Of a stretch of 64,000 bases of DNA, positions 47,781-56,660 are shown one piece after another. The first letter of the stretch is position 1, and the number at the start of each line of letters is the position of its first letter. Under the pieces are notes generated by a model, which saw only the letters and a list, made by a program, of their open reading frames with translations, was not told the origin of the DNA and did no database searches. Location: contig JADJSH010000037.1 of assembly GCA_016711805.1 (NCBI GenBank), positions 267,657 through 331,656 of the forward strand. The letters run 5' to 3'. The position numbers and the translations under genes were made by a program. The stretch is from Bacteroidota bacterium. Its GTDB lineage: Bacteria > Bacteroidota > Bacteroidia > B-17B0 > Aurantibacillaceae.

Positions 47781-49121
47781 TTATTTAGCTTCTTCAACTA
47801 ACGCCTCATCATTAGGAGTGCCATATTTTATAAATTCATAGATATAACAAATGATACCTGATGTGAATAGAGTGGCGCAAGCTACAAGTACAAAAAAGTG
47901 TGGTTGAATTTCTGTTTGAACGTCTCCAAACTCTAATCCTACTTTTCTTTCAAGATAAACTTGCGCTACACCTGCTACACCAAATGCTGCAGTCATTCCT
48001 ATCATTCCTATATTTGATAACCAAAACGCTAATTGCCCAGTCATTGTATCAAATAATTTACGACCTGTTAAATTTGGTAAAGCATAACTAATAATGGCTA
48101 ACACAATCATTGCATAAGCGCCCCAAAAAGCTAAATGTCCATGCATAGCTGTAACTAATGTTCCATGTGTATACATATTCACTCCTGGCAATGTATGAGC
48201 TAATCCTAATAATCCTGCACCGACAAAAGAAACTATTGCTGTTCCTAATGTCCAATTTAAAGCAATTTTATTTGGATGTTTCTTTTCGCCTTTTCTATAC
48301 ATCGACACCGCAAACAAAGCCATAGCTAAAAATGCAAGTGGCTCTAGTGCTGAAAATATGCCTCCAACTATTAACCAAACCTTACCAACTCCTATGTAAT
48401 AATAGTGATGTCCTGTTCCTAAAATTCCAGAGATAAATGTTAATCCAACAATGACATACAACCACTTCTCAATTACTTCTCTATCTACACCTGTAATTTT
48501 AATTAATAAGAAAGCTAAAATACCACCCATAATCAATTCCCAAACACCTTCTACCCATAAATGAACAACCCACCATCTAAAAAACGAATCCATAGTTTGG
48601 TTATCAAACCAAATCATTCCAGGTAAATAAAGTAGTGCTGCAAATACTAAACCCATAGTTAAAACTAATGATGTAGTAGTTCGTTTTTTACCTTTATATA
48701 GTGTTGCTACAATAATTCCAAGAAATGTAAGAACGTTTACCACAACCAAAAAATCTAATGGTCTAGGAATTTCCAAAAACTTTCTTCCCTCCCAGTAATT
48801 AAAATGAAACCCTACAATAGCAATAACACCAACCACAGCCAATGAAATTAATTGAATGTATGCTAATTTTACACTTACTAATTCTTGTTCTGCTTCTTCA
48901 GGTATAATATAATACGCTGCACCCATAAAACCAGATAATAGCCAAACCACTAATAAATTTGTATGAACTGCTCTTGCTGCATTAAATGGAATTATACTGT
49001 GAAGTCCATCAAATCCCATATGGGCAAATCCCATAATGAAACCGTATATTAATTGTAACGATAATAGTAACATTGATAATGCGAAAAACCAATACGCTAC
49101 TTTTTGTGATTTATATTTCAT
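47781..49121 (-). CDS. norB: nitric oxide reductase cytochrome b subunit (cNOR)
   Basis: The 446-residue, 12-helix protein has the full cNOR ligand set: low-spin haem His in RAVHTNLL; iron-B His and Glu in VHLWVEGVWE; the GHH pair; Glu in SALEPLAF; and proximal/low-spin haem His in AMHGHLAFW. It reduces two NO to N2O. It lies 22 bases after norC. It is the reference copy for judging the divergent paralogue at 18449. Confidence 0.93.
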   Translation of the reverse strand: MKYKSQKVAYWFFALSMLLLSLQLIYGFIMGFAHMGFDGLHSIIPFNAARAVHTNLLVVWLLSGFMGAAYYIIPEEAEQELVSVKLAYIQLISLAVVGVIAIVGFHFNYWEGRKFLEIPRPLDFLVVVNVLTFLGIIVATLYKGKKRTTTSLVLTMGLVFAALLYLPGMIWFDNQTMDSFFRWWVVHLWVEGVWELIMGGILAFLLIKITGVDREVIEKWLYVIVGLTFISGILGTGHHYYYIGVGKVWLIVGGIFSALEPLAFLAMALFAVSMYRKGEKKHPNKIALNWTLGTAIVSFVGAGLLGLAHTLPGVNMYTHGTLVTAMHGHLAFWGAYAMIVLAIISYALPNLTGRKLFDTMTGQLAFWLSNIGMIGMTAAFGVAGVAQVYLERKVGLEFGDVQTEIQPHFFVLVACATLFTSGIICYIYEFIKYGTPNDEALVEEAK

Positions 49122-49143
49122 AATTATATATTTTATTGGTTAA

Positions 49144-49569
49144 TTATTTTTTCAAGTCTGGTTTTGCTGGAAAGCCATTTAAATCAACTTCTCCTATCCA
49201 TTTTAAAAATGCAACAACATCATTTGCGTCCTGTTCAGAAAACCCATAAGCAACCATTTTACGACCACGTGGAGACCAAGGTGTTTTTGACATTAAAGCT
49301 GCTTTGATATATCCTTCGCCTCTTCTTTCAAAAACTTTTGTTAATTCTGGTGCATAATAGGCTCCTTCTCCCATAATAGTATGGCACCCCATACAATTAT
49401 TTGCTTCCCATATTTGTTTTCCATGAATTACTTGAGGAGTAATATTTTCCTCATGAGTTTTCTTTGGAACATCATTACTTAATGAATTCCATGAGAGGGC
49501 TAAGAATACTCCAAAAGTAACAACTGTTCCTCCTAGAAAAAAAGCCCTTGCTTGCGATTTCGATAACAT
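49144..49569 (-). CDS. norC: nitric oxide reductase cytochrome c subunit
   Basis: The 141-residue protein has one N-terminal membrane anchor (about 9-27) and a haem c site CMGCH (about 59-63) followed by the NorC-typical TIMGEGAYYAPEL; the axial Met is in GRKMVAYGF. It passes electrons to NorB. First gene of norCBQD, behind an Rrf2-operated promoter. Confidence 0.92.
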   Translation of the reverse strand: MLSKSQARAFFLGGTVVTFGVFLALSWNSLSNDVPKKTHEENITPQVIHGKQIWEANNCMGCHTIMGEGAYYAPELTKVFERRGEGYIKAALMSKTPWSPRGRKMVAYGFSEQDANDVVAFLKWIGEVDLNGFPAKPDLKK

Positions 49570-49633
49570 AGTTGATTGTTTTTTTAATGAATAAATAATT
49601 TCTGTCTACTTAAGTATTAACTAATTTACGGGA

Positions 49634-49719
49634 CAAAAGTATAAAAAATATCATCTCGGACAAATTTATCCGATATGATATTTGTTTAATTTCGAAATAT
49701 TTTTATGATTATAAATCAT
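49634..49719 (-). promoter_or_regulatory. norC promoter: -7 element, Rrf2 operator, Crp/Fnr-like box
   Basis: Minus-strand TACTTTTG (49634-49641) matches TAnnTTTG. The perfect palindrome TCGGACAAATTTATCCGA-type site (49656-49673) is centred 30.5 bp upstream, and its inner TTTG lies 19 bp from the -7 element, serving as the -33. ATGATT-ATA-AATCAT (49705-49719) lies about 78 bp upstream, with a 3-base rather than 2-base spacer. Confidence 0.72.
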
Positions 49720-49743
49720 TTAAATTTTCAGATAGGAGGTATT

Positions 49744-50112
49744 CTAGGATTTAAGTATTTGCATTTGCATAACCGTAGCAATATTTGAAGCCTTAAGTTT
49801 TATTAAATCGGCTTTTTCTCCAGAAAATAATTCATCAACAGATTCATTGAAAAGTTTCGTCCACTGATGAAAATCCTTCATAGATAGTGGAGTTTTTGCA
49901 TGAATTTCAAAATGCTTGTCCATTGGATTACCACTATAACTTCCAGTATAGAACACAACGTTTTCCCAAAACTTATACATTATTTCTAAATGTTTATCCC
50001 AGTGAAAATCATCTTTAAAAAAATGACTAATAGTAGTATCCTTTTTTACCTTTTCGTAAAAAAGATTAACTAATTTTTCAATATCTTTTTTGTTTAAAAT
50101 ATCTTTTTTCAT
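49744..50112 (-). CDS. group III truncated haemoglobin
   Basis: The 122-residue protein fits the group 3 truncated globin layout: IEKLVNLFYEKVKKD, then WDKHLEIMYKFWENVVFYTGSYSGNP, with the likely proximal His in KHFEIHAKTPL (about 70). These globins handle NO or O2 under low oxygen. Its ATG lies one base after the reconstructed nosY stop, so it is the last gene of the nos operon. Confidence 0.85.
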   Translation of the reverse strand: MKKDILNKKDIEKLVNLFYEKVKKDTTISHFFKDDFHWDKHLEIMYKFWENVVFYTGSYSGNPMDKHFEIHAKTPLSMKDFHQWTKLFNESVDELFSGEKADLIKLKASNIATVMQMQILKS

Positions 50113-50113
50113 T

Positions 50114-50880
50114 TTACAAATCCTTTCTTTTAAATTTTAATAGAGAAATCCAAAACGGAATGATAATCCATAGTAACAAAATAAAAAACGCCATAACTAT
50201 ACCTAAAGACGTGCCAAAAAATCTTTAAAAATTGCTCCGGTATAACCCATCATCGCAGATACATCCAAGTGCAATAATATTAATATTCTAGCTAAATCAA
50301 TAGGATTAAAGGCTGTGACAGCAACCATCATTTTTTCGATAGGATAATCAGCAAACTGGAATAAAATAAATAAAATAAGACCATCAAAAAGTAATGCAAA
50401 AAATAACCAAAGCATTATGGCTATACCTATTCCTTTAGCCTTATCTCTTGTAATAATTGAACTTAAAAATGCAATAGCAACAAATACAGTTGTAATAAAA
50501 AAACCAACTAATAACATCATAAGTCCAACATCAGATGGGGCATAAAATAAAACGGGTATTCCAGTTCCAATAAAAAATGATAATAATAAAGATGCGCTTA
50601 ACCCGAAAAATAAACTCCACCAAATCTTACTTCGTTTTATTGGTTGACTTAAAAGCAACTCAATAAACTCAGAACTGTTATAAATATAAATAGTTGAAAA
50701 CACAACAGAAACCAATGGAACAGTTAAAAGTATGACATTTAAAAGTGTTAATAGTCCCTTTGTACTATTGTCTTCTAAACTAAATACACTCCACGATAAT
50801 ATTGACAAAATTATCGTATATACTAAAACAATTTTATTTTTAAGTATATCTAAAACAATAAATTTTATAATTCTATTCAT
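50114..50880 (-). CDS. nosY: NosY, ABC-type membrane permease for NosZ maturation (frameshifted)
   Basis: The six-helix ABC-2 permease is about 255 residues. The open frame ends early at 50203, but adding one A to the run at 50216-50221 continues it as DFFGTSLGIVMAFFILLLW to a stop at 50114, giving a normal length. It overlaps nosF by 8 bases. With NosF and NosD it supports assembly of the copper-sulfide centre of NosZ. Confidence 0.85.
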
Positions 50881-51586
50881 TGTTTCTGTCTTTTAATATT
50901 TTGGCAATCGCTTTTGAAATTCGTTCTTCTCCTGTTGATGATTTTAAATCATCAATTGTTTTATGGAATTGTACAACGCCATCTTGCATAAAAATAATCT
51001 GTGTAATTAAATCATCCAACTCACTTAATAAATGTGATGTAATTAATATTAATTTTCCTTTTTGTTTTTCAGTTATAATTTTGTCTTTTAAAATTTCAGA
51101 GGCTAAAGGATCAAGCCCAGCTGTGGGTTCATCTAGTATTAATACATCAGGGTTAAATAAAAACGCTAGTGTAGCACTTACTTTTTGAGTTGTGCCGCCA
51201 GATAGTGTACTCATTCTTTTACTAAATAATTCTTTAAGTTTAAATTGATGTAATAAATCCTCATCTAATTGCTCCTCAGATTTCCTAATTTCTTTTATCA
51301 TTTCTAAAATTTGACCAATAGTCATATTATCAGGATATCTACCAATTTGAGGCATGTAACCAATATGTTTACGGTATTCAAAACTTTTTGAAATAAACTC
51401 TTCCTTAAATTTTATAGTACCTTCAGAAGGAATAACCATTCCCAAAATACTTTTTATTAAAGTAGTTTTGCCACAGCCATTTGGACCTATAAGCGCAATG
51501 CACTCGCCTTGTTTGCAAGATAAATTAACGCTATTAAGAACTTTGAGTTTACCAAAGTTTTTTGACAAATTACTTATTTCTATCAT
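50873..51586 (-). CDS. nosF: NosF, ABC transporter ATP-binding protein
   Basis: The 237-residue ATPase has Walker A GPNGCGKTT (about 33-41), signature LSGGTTQK (about 129-136) and Walker B VLILDEPTAGLDP (about 149-161). It is coupled to nosD (ATGA overlap) and nosY. It powers the NosDFY complex. Confidence 0.9.
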   Translation of the reverse strand: MIEISNLSKNFGKLKVLNSVNLSCKQGECIALIGPNGCGKTTLIKSILGMVIPSEGTIKFKEEFISKSFEYRKHIGYMPQIGRYPDNMTIGQILEMIKEIRKSEEQLDEDLLHQFKLKELFSKRMSTLSGGTTQKVSATLAFLFNPDVLILDEPTAGLDPLASEILKDKIITEKQKGKLILITSHLLSELDDLITQIIFMQDGVVQFHKTIDDLKSSTGEERISKAIAKILKDRNNE

Positions 51587-52816
51587 AATTTTAAAGAGTG
51601 CATTAATGGGGTATTGTCTATAAAATTATCAGGCGTTAAACTGGGCATTATTTTTTCAGATTTATCTAATAAGGTAACCATGAAACTTCTAAACAAAAGC
51701 ATTGCCGGTGGATTATTTTCAACTATAACTGAAAAAAGGCTAAGTGGATGATAAGGAATATCTCCGATTTCATTTTTATCCAAATCATAACCCTCATATT
51801 TATCCCAATAATTTCCATTAAAAGTATTTAAAACAAGAGAACCATTAGTGCTAATATCAAAGGTATTTCCTATAAAGTTATTTGATACAATTTCGTTATC
51901 CATACAACTAGCTTGGATTTTCATTCCCCAACCATTTGCTTCAAAAACATTTTTTTCAATTTTAATTCTACTGGTTCCTTCCATGTGTATACCTTCTGTG
52001 TTTTTATGAAATTTATTTCCAAAAATATAACTATCAGATATTTCTTTTAAAAATAAGCCGTAAGCAGCATCTCCCCAGTTCTCGGTAAATGTATTATTAA
52101 ACATTTTTACCTTATGAGTAAACATTACTGAAACACCAGCGCCATTGTTTTTAAATACATTCGAAATATAAGAATCACTGTTTGAGAACATAAAATGTAG
52201 GCCATAGCGAATATTGGACGTTGAAATATTTCTCCAAATAACTGAATTTGTTACAAATTCAAAATAAATTCCATCTCTGTGACCTGACACTTTATTGGCA
52301 ATTACTTGTAAACTATCACTTTTCCAACAATGTATACCATTTCCAATTTGTTGTTCCTCGATACCATATGCGGTAATCTGATTATTTTTAATGATACAGT
52401 TTTTACTGAATTGTAAGTAAATTCCAAAAAAATTATCATCAAGAATATTGTTACTAATAATAACATTACGAGTATCATATACTTTTATGGCGCAAGGATC
52501 ATCTAGAGTGGCGAATCCAGAATGTTGAATTCTAAATCCTGAGACTAAAGTATTTGCCGCCTTAATGTATAGAATTTCATACTTCTTTTGACCATCTAAT
52601 ATTGGAAAATTAACACCTATTAAATTAACTGTTTTACTTAATATTATATTACCTTCTTTGTAAATACCTTCATGAACATATATAGTATCTCCGCTTTGAA
52701 TTTTATCAAGGGCATTTTTTATACTTTTTATGGCATGCTTTTCCCAACTTCAAACTTATTTGCATATATAAAATGACAAATTAAAGTAAGTAAAAATATG
52801 GCAACTAATTTTTTCA
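51583..52816 (-). CDS. nosD: NosD, periplasmic beta-helix copper/sulfur maturation protein (frameshifted)
   Basis: A signal peptide (start MKKLVAIFLLTLICHF) is followed by a right-handed beta-helix with repeated short N-rich coils. The frame from 52816 stops near 52730. Adding one T to the run at 52739-52742 gives VGKKHAIKSIKNALDKIQ and continues through to 51583, for about 411 residues, the usual NosD size. The part after 52290 is open by itself. It lies between nosL and nosF with coupled ends. Confidence 0.87.
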
Positions 52817-53227
52817 TTATTTGTTTATAGTATTCCAATCTGTAAATTCTGCCGCCAAATCTGTTGAATAAGGATTTGCACTTTCTGTGTCTATAAAGGC
52901 TGCTATATTTCCTCCCATTGGACTTTTTACATTATCTCCTTTAATATAAATCGCTATTTCAACAGGTAATAGTTTATTGTCACTTAAAAAGTTTGAAACA
53001 TATAATCCAGCACCAATTGCTTTTTCTTTATTATCATTCTTATAATCCAATAGGCAGGATATATCATCAAATTTATATGTTCTTCCTTTAGTTGTAAATA
53101 ACACAGCTGCAAATTTTGGATTTGATATTGTCATTCCACAATTATCGCAATTATCTGAATTTAATTTAATAGCATCAGGTTTTGTTGGTTCACATGAAAA
53201 AAAAGAAAGTAGAATAAGCAAAACCAT
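52817..53227 (-). CDS. nosL: NosL, outer-membrane copper(I) chaperone lipoprotein
   Basis: From the ATG at 53227, which overlaps the upstream stop, the 136-residue protein begins with a lipoprotein signal (lipobox SFFSC). It contains the NosL copper motif CDNCGMTIS (about 30-38) and KFDDISCLL (about 56-64). An upstream start at 53317 would run inside the previous gene and is rejected. NosL delivers copper to NosZ. Confidence 0.88.
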   Translation of the reverse strand: MVLLILLSFFSCEPTKPDAIKLNSDNCDNCGMTISNPKFAAVLFTTKGRTYKFDDISCLLDYKNDNKEKAIGAGLYVSNFLSDNKLLPVEIAIYIKGDNVKSPMGGNIAAFIDTESANPYSTDLAAEFTDWNTINK

Positions 53228-53832
53228 TATTGCACATTTTTGTTTCTCATTTTTTTGTTTTGAAATTCTAAAAATACAGCTAATGCCATTAACAACCCGC
53301 TTGCAATAAATAACCAACCGCCAATATCTGGAATTGAGTATGCTCCAAAATTTAATAATTGTTTAAAACCAATTAATGGAGGTTGATAAGCCATGCCAGG
53401 TACAATAATGGCGGCATTTGGATCTAAATTATGTCCATAGTCATATTCCCATCTCCAAAAATCTACCATGGCAATAATTCCAAATAATAGGAATGCACCA
53501 AATAAAATATTAAGCGCTTTTTTTCTTTTAATAAAAACTACCAATAAACAAGCTAGTGCATAGCCGCTGATGATGTATGGTAAAATAGTAAATTCAATAA
53601 ATTCATCAGCATGAAGTGTTTTCATTCCTATATAATGATTTAATCCATTAATAATATCCACTTCTCCACCCATTTTATTGGCGTGAATAGTTAATGCTAA
53701 TCCTTCTGGATATTGTGGAGCATCTAATTCAATTCTCCAAATTGGATTGAATAAAGATACAACTAATAAAATTCCAGCTAACACCAGTAGTCCTTTGGAA
53801 ATTACTCCAATATTTTTTTCAGTTGAGTTCAT
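53227..53832 (-). CDS. nos-operon membrane protein of unknown function
   Basis: The 201-residue protein has four hydrophobic helices (about 12-28, 82-102, 110-127, 165-190) and a periplasmic loop with PIWRIELDAPQYPEGL (about 30-45). Proteins of this look recur between nosZ and nosL in Bacteroidota with clade II nos operons, as I recall. Its role is unknown. The coupled junction with nosL supports membership. Confidence 0.7.
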   Translation of the reverse strand: MNSTEKNIGVISKGLLVLAGILLVVSLFNPIWRIELDAPQYPEGLALTIHANKMGGEVDIINGLNHYIGMKTLHADEFIEFTILPYIISGYALACLLVVFIKRKKALNILFGAFLLFGIIAMVDFWRWEYDYGHNLDPNAAIIVPGMAYQPPLIGFKQLLNFGAYSIPDIGGWLFIASGLLMALAVFLEFQNKKMRNKNVQ

Positions 53833-53856
53833 AAACGTATTGGTAATTAAATAAAA

Positions 53857-53886
53857 AGGGAGCAGAAAATAACTTGACTGCTCCCT
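53857..53886 (-). other. hairpin just downstream of the nosZ stop
   Basis: AGGGAGCAG (53857-53865) pairs perfectly with CTGCTCCCT (53878-53886). On the minus strand it lies between nosZ and the next gene, so it could protect the nosZ message or reduce read-through. Confidence 0.6.
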
Positions 53887-53909
53887 ATTATTATAACAAA
53901 AATTATTTA

Positions 53910-55898
53910 TTATTTAGAAGCAGCAGCTACTTCTGGCTTAGTTACCCCTGTTCCAAATTTAAGTGGGACATTACTTCCTGCTGGAGACACTCTAACGTAT
54001 CCTGTCATTTCTTGATGTAAAGCACTACAAAAATCTGTGCAATACATTGGAGAAATACCAACTTTTGTAGGAACCCATTTCAATGTTTGAGTTTCACCTG
54101 GCATAATTAGTAATTCTGCGTTATCAGCTCCTTTAATTGCAAATCCATGGGGAACATCCCAATCTTGCTCTAAATTAGTTACATGAAAATACACTTCATC
54201 ACCCATTTTAATTCCTTCAATATTATCAGGAGTTAAATGAGAACGAATAGCTGTCATGTAAACATGAACCTTATTGCCTTCTCTAACCACTTTTGTTTCT
54301 TTCTCGCCTTTAGCAACATAAGGATGTTGATTTTCTTCGATTTTAAACATTTTAACAGACTTATCTTTAATAACACTTGCTGAAACGGCTTGTGCATAGT
54401 GAGGCTCACCAATAGTAGGGAAATCTAAAATTAATTTCATTTTCTCTCCACTAATATCAAATAATTGAGCGCTTTGAGATAACTCAGGGCCAGTTGGTAA
54501 ATAACGATCTTTTGTAATTTTATTATAAGCTATTAAGTATTTTCCTGCTGGTTTTTTTGTATCGCCTCCAACTACACATAAGTGACCAATAGAATAGAAA
54601 GTAGGTTGTCTATCAATTACTTTTAAATCTTTGATATTCCATTTAACTACTTCAGAAGATACAAACATAGATGTATATGCATTTCCATTATCATCAAATT
54701 CTGTATGCAAAGGCCCTAATCCTGGTTTCTTTACTTCACCATATAATGCAGCTTCATATTTAATAACTGGAATTCCATCAAATTCGCCATCAAAACTTTT
54801 TGCAGCAATTGCCTTTAGCATTTTATCATAACTAAATACTGGAATAACAGCAGCTAATTTACCACTACCTACAATATATTCACCTGTTGGAGAAACGTCG
54901 CAACCATGAGGTGACTTAGGGCAAGGAATGAAATAACAAATATCTTTTAATTCTTTAGAATCTAATACAATAACTTCAGTTTTTATTTCCGAAGTTGCAC
55001 TGTGAGTTTTTTCACTATATGTATTATGCGCATATCTTACAGCTTGTTTTCTTCCTTTACCTGCTTTTAAATACTCTTCAGCTTTTTTCCAGTTAACTGC
55101 CATAATAAAGTCTTTATCTTTTTGTGAAGCATTAACTTCTAACAACGTGTTTGCTTGTTCTGTATTATAACAAGAGAAGAAAAACCAACCATGAGAAACA
55201 CCTTTGCCAGCACGACTTAAATCGAAGTTAACTCCTGGACATTGAATTTGAAAAGCAATATCCATTTTACCATCTTCTTTACCAACACTAATAAAACTTA
55301 AAGTTCCTTTAAAGTTTTCTTTGTAGGTATCAATAGCTACATCACCATTAGCATCATCTGGAGGAACACTAAAACGAGTCCCAGCAACCACATACTCAGT
55401 GTTTTCAGTAATAAATGGAGAAGAGTGATTACCACCACTGTTTGGTAATTCAATAATTTCTTGTGTACGGAAAGTTGTTAAATCAATTCGCGCTACACGA
55501 GGAGTGTTATTGGCATTACCAAAAACCCATTTGCCATCATATTCACCATTTGTTTTTGAAAGTTGAACGTGGTGCAAATCGTCCCAAGGAACCATTCCAT
55601 GAGATGTATTTAACATTGGTTTTGTTTCTTCGCTATATCCCCATCCTTTTTCAGGATCTACTGAAAATACAGGAATGACACGTAATAAACGACCAGAAGG
55701 TAATCCATAAACACTCATTTGCCCACTAAAACCACCACTCACAAAGTTGTAAATTTCATCATATTTCCCTGGAGCTACATAGGACTTTATACCCGCATCT
55801 CCACTAACAGCATTTGCAGTATCTTTTGGTTTACATGATTGGAAACCAGTAACAGCAACTAATCCTGTTAATGCCGCTATTTTAAATAAATTTTTCAT
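53910..55898 (-). CDS. nosZ: nitrous oxide reductase, clade II (Sec-type)
   Basis: The 662-residue protein has a short Sec/lipoprotein-like signal (cysteine about residue 22; no twin arginine), a seven-bladed propeller for the CuZ centre, and a C-terminal cupredoxin with the CuA motif CTDFCSALHQEM (about 625-636). The absence of a Tat signal and the operon with a cytochrome c and NosL point to clade II. It reduces N2O to N2. The frame is intact. Confidence 0.95.
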   Translation of the reverse strand: MKNLFKIAALTGLVAVTGFQSCKPKDTANAVSGDAGIKSYVAPGKYDEIYNFVSGGFSGQMSVYGLPSGRLLRVIPVFSVDPEKGWGYSEETKPMLNTSHGMVPWDDLHHVQLSKTNGEYDGKWVFGNANNTPRVARIDLTTFRTQEIIELPNSGGNHSSPFITENTEYVVAGTRFSVPPDDANGDVAIDTYKENFKGTLSFISVGKEDGKMDIAFQIQCPGVNFDLSRAGKGVSHGWFFFSCYNTEQANTLLEVNASQKDKDFIMAVNWKKAEEYLKAGKGRKQAVRYAHNTYSEKTHSATSEIKTEVIVLDSKELKDICYFIPCPKSPHGCDVSPTGEYIVGSGKLAAVIPVFSYDKMLKAIAAKSFDGEFDGIPVIKYEAALYGEVKKPGLGPLHTEFDDNGNAYTSMFVSSEVVKWNIKDLKVIDRQPTFYSIGHLCVVGGDTKKPAGKYLIAYNKITKDRYLPTGPELSQSAQLFDISGEKMKLILDFPTIGEPHYAQAVSASVIKDKSVKMFKIEENQHPYVAKGEKETKVVREGNKVHVYMTAIRSHLTPDNIEGIKMGDEVYFHVTNLEQDWDVPHGFAIKGADNAELLIMPGETQTLKWVPTKVGISPMYCTDFCSALHQEMTGYVRVSPAGSNVPLKFGTGVTKPEVAAASK

Positions 55899-55916
55899 AT
55901 ATATATTTTAATTTGC

Positions 55917-56402
55917 TTATTTCAAACCATCATTCTTTCTCATATACTCTAGAATCGCTCTAGCATCATCGTCTGTTAAACTTTGATTAGGCATTCTTAC
56001 TAAACATAATTCTAGCATCGCTTGAGCTTCTGGATCTTTATCTAACATAGGATCTGGATTTGTGATAAAATTCATAATCCATTCTCCTGTTCTACGAATA
56101 GTAACACCTTGCCATCCTGGTCCAACTAATTTTTCATCACTCATTTTATGACAAGAAGTACATTTTACATTTGATGCATCTTCACCTATTTTTGCTTTCG
56201 CCTCATCTAATGCACTGCCTAATGCAAGTGATTCTGCTGTATATTTTCCTTCACCTCTTTTTGGATCATAAGCTGATGGGTCTTTTACCATACTTTTCGG
56301 TTCTTCTTGAGTTGCAGTTTCTGTTTTTGGTTTATCTTCTCCGCCACATGAAGAAAAGAAAGTTGCTATCATTAGTGAAGCAAGTACTGTAAGTGTTTTC
56401 AT
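55917..56402 (-). CDS. lipoprotein cytochrome c of the nos operon
   Basis: From the ATG at 56402 the protein has a lipoprotein signal (lipobox FFSSC, about residue 19) and a single haem c domain (CTSCH near residue 92, axial Met in VRMPNQ). It precedes nosZ by 18 bases. It likely feeds electrons to NosZ, as NosC-type cytochromes do. It is the first gene of the nos operon. Confidence 0.82.
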   Translation of the reverse strand: MKTLTVLASLMIATFFSSCGGEDKPKTETATQEEPKSMVKDPSAYDPKRGEGKYTAESLALGSALDEAKAKIGEDASNVKCTSCHKMSDEKLVGPGWQGVTIRRTGEWIMNFITNPDPMLDKDPEAQAMLELCLVRMPNQSLTDDDARAILEYMRKNDGLK

Positions 56403-56461
56403 AATAGTAATAATTAATGTTAATTTGGGTGTAAAATTCAATGTAAAAATAAGGTTTTTTT

Positions 56462-56475
56462 ATGATTACAATCAT
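56462..56475 (-). promoter_or_regulatory. Crp/Fnr box of the nos operon
   Basis: ATGATTACAATCAT has perfect half-sites, about 60 bases ahead of the nos cytochrome ATG. At the 36.5-bp position the -7 element is poor (GAATTTTA), so the promoter is strongly activator-dependent or placed differently. Confidence 0.6.
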
Positions 56476-56529
56476 AAAACAATAAAAGACTCATGGGATG
56501 AGTATTATCATCTTACTTGGAGAAAATAT

Positions 56530-56543
56530 ATGATAATTATCAT
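56530..56543. promoter_or_regulatory. second palindrome near the nos promoter
   Basis: ATGATAATTATCAT is a perfect 14-bp palindrome with a different core from the Crp/Fnr boxes. It could be a Fur/Zur-like or an additional Crp-type site. It lies between the nos operon and the second crp gene. Confidence 0.4.
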
Positions 56544-56660
56544 GTTTAAGATAAGAGAAATTTAATTCTAAGATATCAATTTAAGATTAAAGAATCAAAT
56601 CTTATGATAACTAAAAAATAGTTGAAAATGGCAATAAATTTTTATTAATAAAAAACTATC

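Noticed and set aside
52817..53317. Longer NosL start at 53317
   Set aside because: It would run 90 bases inside the preceding gene and bury the lipoprotein signal; the ATG at 53227 gives a proper lipobox.
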